In this document: one piece after another, positions 57,235 through 64,000 of the stretch | Layout of the letters: every line of letters starts with the position of its first letter | Numbering within the stretch: the first letter of the stretch is position 1 | Source of the DNA: JAFGFY01 sp964520425 | Lineage (GTDB): Bacteria; Desulfobacterota; DSM-4660; Desulfatiglandales; HGW-15 | NCBI GenBank assembly: GCA_964520425.1 | Contig: CAZFMX010000003.1 | Coordinates: 21,607-85,606 of the forward strand | Direction: 5' to 3' | Length of the DNA stretch: 64,000 nt | Notes under the pieces: model-generated | Database searches by the model: none | Seen by the model: the letters and a program-made list of their open reading frames with translations, nothing else | What the model was told of the DNA's origin: nothing | Made by a program: the position numbers and the translations under genes

Positions 57235-57576
57235 AGGCTTTTACATCCTGTCTCTTGGAAAGCTCGGTATGTTCTATTATACCATCACCCTTTCCTAAAA
57301 ATAAGTCCACGTGGGACGAATTCAATAAAGGAATGTGAAAAAGGCACAAGGCCTCCAGTAGTTACACTTTTACATCGCGTAATTCTACCCATCAGCAAAA
57401 CTGAAAAAGCTCAAATATGAGCTGAAATAACCTGATGTCTCGCCGCGGAGGCCGAGCCTGTTTGAAAAGAGATTGGCTTTTTCGCGCTCCATTTCGAAAA
57501 AGTCTTGACTATTCTACCTTTTCATTCATAAAAAGTGTTTGCAAAAGAGATATCAGACGGAAAGGAGACGCAATAT
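57235..57576. other. Divergent intergenic region
   Basis: 342 bp between the lipoprotein gene and the UroD-like gene. A sigma-70-like promoter may be at 57505-57532. GAGGCCGAGCCTG near 57447 is a small palindrome. No gene. Confidence 0.4.
57505..57532 (+). promoter_or_regulatory. Possible sigma-70 promoter
   Basis: TTGACT and CATAAA are separated by 16 bp and lie 45 bp before the UroD-like start codon. Only the sequence match supports this. Confidence 0.35.
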
Positions 57577-58584
57577 ATGTTGACCAAGAGACAGAATCTT
57601 CTAGAGACAATCAAAGGCGGAAACCCGGACAGGTTTGTCAATCAATACGAGGCATTGGTTTGCCAGCCAACCATGTTCGGCATGATTATGGGTGATCCGA
57701 TCTTAGCGGCCTCGCCAATGATTGCTCCAGGCACTCAAATCGTTAATGGTTGGGGTGTTACTATCCAATGGCCGGAAGGTCTGCCAGGACCATTCCCTGT
57801 TCACGATGACGAACACAAAGTAGTAAAGGATGTGACCAAGTGGAAAGAAGTAGTCAAAGCGCCCAATCTCGATTATCCCCAGTCTGAATGGGACAAATAC
57901 AAATCCGCAGTGGAGGAAATCGATCGAAATGAGGTATTCGCGACCGTTTTTATCGCACCGGGTGTCTTTGAACAGACGCATTATCTGCTGGGTATGGATT
58001 CTTGTCTGTTGGCTCTTGCCGTGGAACCTGAAGCCATGAAGGAACTCATCGATTATATCACTGAATATGAACTTGGATACGCAAAACTGCTATGCGAGAA
58101 CTTCAAACCTGATGCAATCTTCCACCATGATGATTGGGGCAGCCATAAAGCATCGTTCATGTCTCCCAAGATGTTCGATGAGTTTTTTGTCCCCGCCTAT
58201 AAAAAGATTTACGGTCTTTATAAGTCAAGCGGGGTTGAACTCATTGTCCATCATAATGATTCCTATAGTGCCAATCTTGTGCCTTCTATGATCGAAATGG
58301 GTATTGACATTTGGCAAGGATGTGTGACCACAAATAATGTCCCTGAGTTGGTAAGAACATATGGTGGAAAAATTTCATTTATGGGAGATATAGACAATGG
58401 CGTAGTTGACCGTGAGGATTGGTCGCGCGAGGTCATTGCCAAGGAAGTGAGAAGGGCATGCGAAACGAACGGTAAACACTATTTTATCCCGAACACGGCA
58501 ATGGGTGGACCGGTGAGTACCTATCCCGGTGTATATGAGGCTGTATCAGAAGAAATAGACAAGATGAGTAAGGAGATGTTTTGA
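57577..58584 (+). CDS. Uroporphyrinogen decarboxylase family protein (methyltransferase-like)
   Basis: A 335-residue TIM-barrel protein starting at ATG 57577, 9 nt after GGAAAGGAG; a longer frame exists without an RBS. NPDRFVNQYEAL near 15 and the C-terminus are of the UroD superfamily. The zinc signature of corrinoid methyltransferases (HxC...C) is missing: VHHNDSYSAN and FHHDDWGSH occupy comparable strands. The true substrate is unknown; anaerobic deltaproteobacteria have many such proteins. It converges with a second UroD-like gene. Confidence 0.8.
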   Translation: MLTKRQNLLETIKGGNPDRFVNQYEALVCQPTMFGMIMGDPILAASPMIAPGTQIVNGWGVTIQWPEGLPGPFPVHDDEHKVVKDVTKWKEVVKAPNLDYPQSEWDKYKSAVEEIDRNEVFATVFIAPGVFEQTHYLLGMDSCLLALAVEPEAMKELIDYITEYELGYAKLLCENFKPDAIFHHDDWGSHKASFMSPKMFDEFFVPAYKKIYGLYKSSGVELIVHHNDSYSANLVPSMIEMGIDIWQGCVTTNNVPELVRTYGGKISFMGDIDNGVVDREDWSREVIAKEVRRACETNGKHYFIPNTAMGGPVSTYPGVYEAVSEEIDKMSKEMF

Positions 58585-58702
58585 GAAGGTCTAGTGAGGT
58601 TGTAGAACGGCCATTCGACAGGATCATGGTTCTGCCCTCGACCATGAGCTCGGGCCGAAATGCAGGGACATCATGCAAACCCGCCTAGGGATCCATGATC
58701 GA

Positions 58703-60037
58703 TTACTTGCTGTAAACACCGTATTCCTTGGCCGCCTCCAGCATGGTGTTCAAGTTTTCCACTTTAGCCTCATCGGCGGTCGCGCCGGGCGCCATGATAT
58801 AACCCCCCCCAGGACCCACAGTCTTGATCAATTTCTTGCAATACGCCTTGACATCCTCTTTTGTGCCCGTGACCAGCAGTGATGTGGGGACGTTCCCCAT
58901 TATACAGGCCCTGTCACCAAGGATTTCTTTTGCTCTGGCCATATCTGTCTGATCAAAATGCCATATGACTTTCCCTCTTGGCAGTTCTTTGATAATCTCA
59001 AGCCTCGAGTTATAGCCGCCTTCGGCAAAGAGTAGTGGTACAAATCCCTCCTCTATGTAGCCCAGGATATTGCGTTTCAAATAAGGCCAGTAAAAGGTAT
59101 TAAATTGCTCCTCGGACATGAATGCATCGGCTCCACGATGTAAGGGGATGAACAAAACCGGAGCGCCGCCAGCATCGGACAACATGGCCGCACCGGCAAC
59201 AGTTTTGGAAACCTCATCTTCCATATATTCAACGAGTATCTCCGGCCGTTGGAACATATCAATAACCGTGCCCTTAGTCCCTCTGAGGGCCGCACCAATC
59301 ATGTCCAGGGGCGCACCGATTCCTATTGCTACGCGGATAAACTGCGGCAGCCCGGATGACAGGCCCTTCTGTTCCACTGCCATGACGGCCTTTCGCCATT
59401 CCGCTTCCACCTCCTCTGCTTCAGCAAAGGCCTCAAATGCCGCCTTAACTTCGGGATCTGTAAACGCCGAGAGACCGCCGCCAAAAGCGCCGAGGGCATA
59501 CAGAGGTGGGAGTTTTTTGAATGGCTCAGCAGTGCTATATATCCGCGGAAGATAGGTCCTCAGGTTAAAATCAGAACGGTCATTCCGGTAAGCATCCCAT
59601 TCGTCGGCCTTGAGGTATTCACCTTCGACGTATTGCGGAGCAACGTTGTCCGGGAGACCGCATCCAGCCCACCTGTTCATTTTTGACCCGAGAATCTCCA
59701 TCGCTTCGCCGGACCTGACGAGACTGGCGCCAGGGAGAATGTCGTGTTCAAGGTCGTTCATGAATTTGAACCAGGCCTTGGTCAGTTTCTCTGAATCATA
59801 CATGACCTCCCGAACGGTATAGCCCGCATATCTGGCAGGGATAAATCCCGGGCTATAGACCACGGGGATCCTGTCCGGTTCCTTCAGTTTGATCGCATTA
59901 ATGAGTCGTGTCACTCTTTCCTTATAGAGTGCTTCCGCTTCAGGAGAGTCGAAATTCACATCCTCCGGTGACAACCATCGCTTGAATCGTATTTCTCTCT
60001 TTTCATCTGGAGATAATTCGGACCAGTCTTTTCCCAT
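58703..60037 (-). CDS. Uroporphyrinogen decarboxylase family protein, long form
   Basis: A 444-residue protein of the same superfamily but only distantly related to its neighbour. LKEPDRIPVVYSPGF near 55 is a UroD-type start, and the barrel ends in GGGYIMAPGATADEAKVENL. The Cys and His ligands of MtaA-type proteins are not seen (LLFAEGGYNSRL lies where HxC would be). The N-terminal ~45 residues (Glu/Asp/Arg-rich) are an extension. It may act on a corrinoid-bound or CoM-type methyl, but this is inference. Confidence 0.78.
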   Translation of the reverse strand: MGKDWSELSPDEKREIRFKRWLSPEDVNFDSPEAEALYKERVTRLINAIKLKEPDRIPVVYSPGFIPARYAGYTVREVMYDSEKLTKAWFKFMNDLEHDILPGASLVRSGEAMEILGSKMNRWAGCGLPDNVAPQYVEGEYLKADEWDAYRNDRSDFNLRTYLPRIYSTAEPFKKLPPLYALGAFGGGLSAFTDPEVKAAFEAFAEAEEVEAEWRKAVMAVEQKGLSSGLPQFIRVAIGIGAPLDMIGAALRGTKGTVIDMFQRPEILVEYMEDEVSKTVAGAAMLSDAGGAPVLFIPLHRGADAFMSEEQFNTFYWPYLKRNILGYIEEGFVPLLFAEGGYNSRLEIIKELPRGKVIWHFDQTDMARAKEILGDRACIMGNVPTSLLVTGTKEDVKAYCKKLIKTVGPGGGYIMAPGATADEAKVENLNTMLEAAKEYGVYSK

Positions 60038-60097
60038 ACTTGTCTTCCTCTACAGCCTTTTGGTTTGGAAAATAAGGATCATCCCCGAATTTATTGG

Positions 60098-60155
60098 TTA
60101 CTGGAAAAGCCGAGAAGCTATTCGGTTCAGATGAATTATACGCTAAGGGTTCGAG
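60098..60155. repeat. Dispersed 60-bp repeat, copy 2
   Basis: GTTACTGGAAAAGCC, then AAGCTATTCGGTTCAGATGA and CTAAGGGTTCGAGG. Closely related to 47421-47481. Both copies lie upstream of a minus-strand gene. Confidence 0.5.
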
Positions 60156-60401
60156 GGTTCAAGGATTCGAGGGTAATATAAGGACCAGGAGATCATTAGC
60201 TGTGAACCGCGCATCAAGTTCCAAGTGAAAGCAACGTCTCCTAGAGAATTTAATTATTTAGGGATTAGAAGATGGCAAATTAAAGAATGGTTTTTTTGCC
60301 CCAAAATCATCAGAGTTCAGGCCCATATGATAATGATGCGTTTTGAAGAATTTATAATACTGCACCATATCACCCTCTTGATCCCTTGAATCCTCGGCCC
60401 C

Positions 60402-60421
60402 TTTCTCCCAATTAATTGGGA
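60402..60421. terminator. Perfect palindrome after tatA
   Basis: TCTCCCAATTAATTGGGAGA, a 10-bp perfect inverted repeat without loop, about 55 bp beyond the tatA stop on the minus strand. No obvious T run. It may be a terminator hairpin or a regulator site. Confidence 0.35.
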
Positions 60422-60475
60422 GAAAATCAAAAACATAAACGATCTAATATATGGTTTTCCGGTGTGAGAAGATCC

Positions 60476-60784
60476 CTATTTTAAAATTTCTTTGACCTTA
60501 TCCACCTTCCGCTTTACGTTCACGACTTCTTTCACACCGGGTATCTGCTCTGTGACCTTCTCAGCCAGCTTTTCTTCAAGGAGAGGCGGGTCATCCTCTT
60601 GTCGGTCTTTTTCTTTGTCATCCCGTGCGGAGGGTTTTTCGGGGGCGATTTCCTTCTTCACATTTCGAAATTCCCGGATCGCTCCGCCCAATCCCTTGCC
60701 GATCTCCGGTAGCCTTTTGGCTCCAAAAAGGACAAAGATGATGACGGCAATGATAATCAGTTCACTTGTTCCAAGGCCAAACAT
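60476..60784 (-). CDS. tatA: Twin-arginine translocase TatA/TatE subunit
   Basis: A 102-residue protein from ATG 60784, with AAGGAG ahead of it (an earlier ATG at 60808 lacks one). MFGLGTSELIIIAVIIFVLF is the membrane helix and FGAKRLPEIGKGLGGAIREF the amphipathic helix of TatA. The long charged tail (KKEIAPEKPSARDDKEKDRQ) is variable. It forms the protein-conducting part of the Tat pathway. TatC is not in the window. A substrate with a Tat signal is encoded at 46776-47375. Confidence 0.92.
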   Translation of the reverse strand: MFGLGTSELIIIAVIIFVLFGAKRLPEIGKGLGGAIREFRNVKKEIAPEKPSARDDKEKDRQEDDPPLLEEKLAEKVTEQIPGVKEVVNVKRKVDKVKEILK

Positions 60785-60999
60785 GATGTGCTCCTTATAT
60801 GAAATCACGCCTTCAGCGTAGATTCAATTGAGTTCCGCTATGGCGGAATCAACTGGATTGATGTCTTTCCAGGATACCTGACCCTCTGAGCCATGTATCC
60901 TGAAAAGTTTGAAAGAAATCGCAATGGCGAAGCCATAAACCGGGCAAAAAGCCGGGTCCTCTGGGCCCGGATAGATCCGATTCAAGCGTTTTCTTGAAG

Positions 61000-61302
61000 C
61001 TAGTGTCGTGTCCCAGAAATACCTTCCATAATTTTAGCCGGTTCTATGACACGTTGGGGGGACACGGGGGTCTCTTTTCAGTTTCACCACCATCTATCCA
61101 GAGGTCGTGGAACGGCACCATCATTTTGCATATTATGAAGCAGTCCCACGAACAATGTACCCACAGCGATGGGCATTCCTTGTGCCTGTCCACCAAACGT
61201 TGTCCTCTTTGGGACGTAACAGGCTTGGGCGTCTTCCATGCCCCCTTTGAATCTGTACAGCAGGTACTTATTATTCAAGTTAATTCTGAGACACGACACT
61301 AG
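61000..61302. mobile_element. 295-bp MITE flanked by CTAG duplications
   Basis: Terminal inverted repeats TGTCGTGTCCCAGAAAT at the left (61004) and AATTCTGAGACACGACA at the right (ending 61298) match but for two positions. They are flanked directly by CTAG at 61000-61003 and 61299-61302, a likely 4-bp target duplication. The inside has no real gene, although a frame on the minus strand (GGQAQGMPIAVGTLFVGLLH) is conserved in the second copy. IS5-type elements use YTAR targets, so a parent of that group is possible. Confidence 0.75.
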
Positions 61303-61841
61303 ATGCTTCCCTTTATCAGTTCCAACAAGTCAGGTGATGGAAAATCCTCCTCCGGAAGAATTCCGAATACTCTTATCCCGGAAGAATGGAGAAGAGCGGC
61401 CGTTACGCCCCTCCCAGTTCCTGTTTTGTCCTCACAATAAGGAGTAGAGAGTCCGCAGGATGGACTTCTTTCTCTCAGTAGGGCTATTCTTGCGCCCGTT
61501 AACCCAGCCAATCTTAAGGACTCCTCCGCGCCTCTTTTGTAGGCGTCCGTCACATTTTTCCCTTCTTTATTGACCACGCTGGCACGCCCTGAGAGGACAT
61601 CATCTCCATCACCTCCTATGATACTTGCTGACGGTCGAGGTGTAGAGAGACCGCCCAATTGTTCGGGGCAAATGGGAATGAGGTTGGCTGACTTGGCAAA
61701 ATGAATCAGACCGGAAGAGGGACAGGTTCCTCCATCATATCTGCAGCATATACCAAGCAGGCAACCACTCACCAAAAACGGAGAGTCTTTGATGTCCCCG
61801 AATTCGTCAGTTGATGAATTGGATGACGTTTTCCTTTTCAT
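61299..61841 (-). CDS. DUF523 protein, 3' end set by MITE insertion
   Basis: A 180-residue protein. FLVSGCLLGICCRYDGG near 22-38 is the DUF523 signature, followed by ICPEQLGGLSTPRP and RERSPSCGLS, the conserved Cys pairs. Its stop codon is the TAG inside CTAG at the border of the MITE, so the original C-terminal codons may have been lost. The N-terminus overlaps the purM end by 35 bp, so it is translationally coupled to it. A start at GTG near residue 25 (VSGCLL) is possible. DUF523 proteins bind metal or act on thio-compounds; function unknown. Confidence 0.8.
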   Translation of the reverse strand: MKRKTSSNSSTDEFGDIKDSPFLVSGCLLGICCRYDGGTCPSSGLIHFAKSANLIPICPEQLGGLSTPRPSASIIGGDGDDVLSGRASVVNKEGKNVTDAYKRGAEESLRLAGLTGARIALLRERSPSCGLSTPYCEDKTGTGRGVTAALLHSSGIRVFGILPEEDFPSPDLLELIKGSI

Positions 61842-62862
61842 CCCGTGTTTCCACTGCGCCGATATGATAGGCTGTCTCCCCTATGGCTTCTAAGCGCGAG
61901 AGGACTTCGCTGGTGTCTTCCTCATTAATCACGATGACCAACCCGAGACCGTTATTGAACACCCGCATCGACTCCATCATGGAGAGATGACCTGAGCTCT
62001 GGAGGTATTGGAATATGGGTTGGGGTGTCCAGCTTGCGGTGTTTATCACGGCTTTGCATTGTCTGGGCAAGATCCGCGGTAAATTATCCACGAGTCCCCC
62101 GCCGGTAATGTGGCAGATCCCAAAGACGTGGAAGTCACGTCTTAAATTGGCAATGGGCTTTCTATAGATTCGGGTGGGTTCCAAGAGTTCCTCTCCAAGA
62201 GTACGTCCGAATTCTCCCACATGATCATCAACAGACATTTTAAGCTCGTCAAAAAAGACCTTGCGAACAAGAGAATATCCATTGCTGTGCAGTCCGTTGG
62301 ACCCGATACCTATGATCTGGTGTCCTACTGCAATTTCAGAGCCGTCTATGAGTTGTTCATTCTCAACCAACCCCACAATGAATCCTGCCAGGTCATACTC
62401 TCCATCGGCATAAAAACCAGGCATTTCAGCGGTTTCACCCCCTATGAGAGCGCAGCCAGCCTCAATGCATCCCGCAGCGATTCCTTTGACGATGTCAACC
62501 GCCTTGTCAATATCCAATTTCCCCATGGAAATATAGTCAAGCATGAATAATGGAGTCGCTCCTTCAACGATGATGTCATTTGCACACATGGCCACAAGAT
62601 CAATCCCCACAGTATCATGCTTGTCCATCATAAACGCGATTTTCAGCTTTGTCCCCACACCATCGGTGGAAGCGGTCAGAACGGGATTCTTTATCCCATC
62701 GGTCTTTAAAGAAAATAGACCGGAGAATCCTCCAATGTCTGTGATGACCCCCGATTTGAAGGTCTTGCCGACAATGGGCCTAATGAGTTCAACCATCTTG
62801 TTTCCCGCATCGATATCGACTCCAGCTTCTGCGTATCGGTCTTTCCTAATATTGTGCGCCAT
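61807..62862 (-). CDS. purM: Phosphoribosylformylglycinamidine cyclo-ligase (AIR synthase)
   Basis: A 351-residue enzyme of purine synthesis, step 5: FGAM plus ATP gives AIR. GGFSGLFSLKTDGIKNPVLT, STDGVGTKLKIA, MCANDIIVEGATPLFMLDYI and GGETAEMPGFY are the expected PurM motifs. CHITGGGLVDNLPRIL is the second half. The start is ATG 62862 with GAGGT before it, rather than an upstream TTG. Length is normal. DUF523 overlaps its 3' end. Confidence 0.95.
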   Translation of the reverse strand: MAHNIRKDRYAEAGVDIDAGNKMVELIRPIVGKTFKSGVITDIGGFSGLFSLKTDGIKNPVLTASTDGVGTKLKIAFMMDKHDTVGIDLVAMCANDIIVEGATPLFMLDYISMGKLDIDKAVDIVKGIAAGCIEAGCALIGGETAEMPGFYADGEYDLAGFIVGLVENEQLIDGSEIAVGHQIIGIGSNGLHSNGYSLVRKVFFDELKMSVDDHVGEFGRTLGEELLEPTRIYRKPIANLRRDFHVFGICHITGGGLVDNLPRILPRQCKAVINTASWTPQPIFQYLQSSGHLSMMESMRVFNNGLGLVIVINEEDTSEVLSRLEAIGETAYHIGAVETRDEKENVIQFIN

Positions 62863-62998
62863 GTTTTCAAGACCTCGTAACTTATTCAAAAATCAAAGAA
62901 ACTCTGGATTTCTTCTAGATGATATATCTTCCATTTTGTTGTGTTGTCAATCTATTTCTCCTACGGATCAACTGTGTTGACTCCTCTAATAAGGGCTA

Positions 62999-63529
62999 TC
63001 AACCGGAGGGACCTTCAAAGGTTTCCTTGTATTTATCCCGGTATATCTTCAAAGCCTCATTGCCAAAGCAGATAAAAACCACTCCGGTCAGACACTTGGA
63101 GGTTTCAAGAAATCTTCTGGTCTCACTTAGGGCAATCTCCGTCGCCCTTTCCATGGGAAAACCATAGACTCCCGTACTTATAGCCGGGAAGGCAATGGAT
63201 TGTATCCCCAACTCCTCAGCAGCCTGAAGACTATTCCTATAACAATCGGCCAGCAAAGCCTCTTCGTTTTTGTGGCCTCCCACCCAGACCGGGCCTACGG
63301 TATGGATGACCCACTTGGCAGGAAGACGATAGCCTTTGCTGACCCTTGCCTCTCCCGTGGGACACCCTCCGATTTTCCGGGTCTCTTCCAGGAGTTCAGG
63401 CCCCGCTGCGCGATGGATCGCACCATCCACTCCGCCACCTCCCAGAAGGGAGGTGTTCGCCGCATTGACAATGGCATCCACCTCTAGCTTAGTGATATCT
63501 CCCTCTAAGATTTGCACTTTCTGATCCAT
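62999..63529 (-). CDS. Macro domain ADP-ribose hydrolase (O-acetyl-ADP-ribose deacetylase)
   Basis: A 176-residue macro domain protein. DAIVNAANTSLLGGGGVDGA near 18-37 is the binding signature, and FPAISTGVYGFP near 116-127 is the phosphate loop. The family hydrolyses ADP-ribose esters such as O-acetyl-ADP-ribose or ADP-ribosyl groups on protein. MymA/YmdB-like length. Good RBS (AGGAGAACC). Separate from purM by 136 bp. Confidence 0.92.
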   Translation of the reverse strand: MDQKVQILEGDITKLEVDAIVNAANTSLLGGGGVDGAIHRAAGPELLEETRKIGGCPTGEARVSKGYRLPAKWVIHTVGPVWVGGHKNEEALLADCYRNSLQAAEELGIQSIAFPAISTGVYGFPMERATEIALSETRRFLETSKCLTGVVFICFGNEALKIYRDKYKETFEGPSG

Positions 63530-63636
63530 GGTTCTCCTCCTTCATATCTCAATCTCTTCTCTTTTGCAGGAATACACAAATGGGAAAAGAGGAATGAGAC
63601 AACAGAATGAAATAGTCGGAGACAGGGTCTCCTTTT

Positions 63637-63945
63637 CTAGTGTCGTGTCTCAGAAATATCTTCCATCATTTTAGCCGGTTTTATAACATATTGAGGGTAT
63701 GGGGGTCTCTTTTCAGTTTCACCACCATCTATCCAGAGGTCATGAAACGGCACCATAATTTTGCATATTATGAAGCAGCCCCACGAACGATGTACCCACA
63801 GCGACGGGCATTCCTTGTGCCTGTCCACCGAACGCTGTCCTCTTTGGGGGCGGTAACAGGTTTGGACGTCTTTTGGGTGGTGGAACTGAAAAGAGACCCC
63901 ATGCCCCTCTGAATCTATGCAGCAGGTACTTATTATTCAAGTTAA
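63637..63945. mobile_element. Second MITE copy, right end lost
   Basis: Preceded by CTAG and TGTCGTGTCTCAGAAAT as in the first copy, and homologous to it along ~300 bp including GGCACCAT, GTACCCACAGCGA and CAGGTACTTATTATTCAAGT. The last 15 bp with the right inverted repeat are missing (AATGAGGGGTGG follows). It has an extra GGTGGTGGAACTGAAAAGAG near 63878. It fills most of the end of the window. Confidence 0.65.
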
Positions 63946-64000
63946 ATGAGGGGTGGTCATTATTATACTCCATCCAAGATGTATTTCACATGAGATACAG

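Larger units (their letters stand above)
60038..60475. other. Intergenic region with dispersed repeat
   Basis: 438 bp, mostly AT-rich. It holds the 60-bp repeat copy 2 (60098-60155), followed by a GGGTTCGAGGGTTCAAGGAT direct repetition. TCTCCCAATTAATTGGGAGA at 60402-60421 is a perfect 20-bp palindrome next to the TatA stop. No gene. Confidence 0.5.

Noticed and set aside
61084..61299. 71-residue minus-strand protein inside the MITE
   Set aside because: Conserved between copies only because the MITE is; it starts within the inverted repeat and has no RBS.

Overview
The window reads as a draft or metagenome scaffold from a Gram-negative, probably anaerobic deltaproteobacterium (Desulfobacterota-like). 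This is an inference from the gene mix: a heptose cytidylyltransferase (LPS core), TatA with a Tat-exported cupin, TonB C-terminal-domain proteins, a PEP-CTERM tail, a UPF0182 giant membrane protein, two uroporphyrinogen-decarboxylase-family proteins, YkgJ and DUF3795 cysteine proteins, and many long structured intergenic repeats. A run of exactly 100 N (16283-16382) is a scaffolding gap. No tRNA, rRNA, CRISPR array or integrase gene was seen.

Layout. 1-4.1 kb: a SEC-C protein cut by the left edge, two small proteins, UspA-VanZ, and heptose cytidylyltransferase and ComF on the minus strand. 4.1-10 kb: accessory region with small cassette-like genes, attC-like sites, a PEP-CTERM stub in front of a TPR/TonB_C protein, and a guanylate-kinase plus nucleotide-hydrolase/TIR-like fusion beside a two-TM membrane protein. 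10-15 kb: MsrA-MsrB, and a two-component system divergent from a spondin-domain secreted protein. 15-20 kb: RCC1-repeat adhesin-like protein (with the gap), LysE exporter, secreted protein. 20.7-26 kb: ECF sigma / anti-sigma-like / TonB_C operon and a cation:proton antiporter with Usp domains. 26-39 kb: CAP protein, GT2/GT39 pair, second ECF sigma factor, second RCC1 protein, FAD oxidoreductase, relics of a REP transposase and of a TIR protein, another GT39-like enzyme. 39-64 kb: mostly housekeeping (DEAH helicase, ABC-F, ArfB, UPF0182, RNase D, esterase, phosphoesterase, TM2 proteins, UroD-like enzymes, TatA, DUF523, PurM, macro domain), punctuated by foldback and MITE-like elements.

Two themes recur. 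First, several extracytoplasmic proteins lie downstream of a shared ~55-bp box, in three cases followed by hairpins and terminator-like structures (5.3-5.7, 7.2, 9.5, 20.2-20.5, 27.3 kb); this looks like a regulon leader. Second, there is heavy non-coding mobile DNA: three palindromic repeats of one family, a 190-bp foldback pair flanking the ABC-F gene, a 240-bp foldback, and two ~300-bp MITEs at CTAG targets. The most interesting candidate system is the kinase-NDT/TIR-like fusion plus membrane protein at 7.3-9.3 kb.
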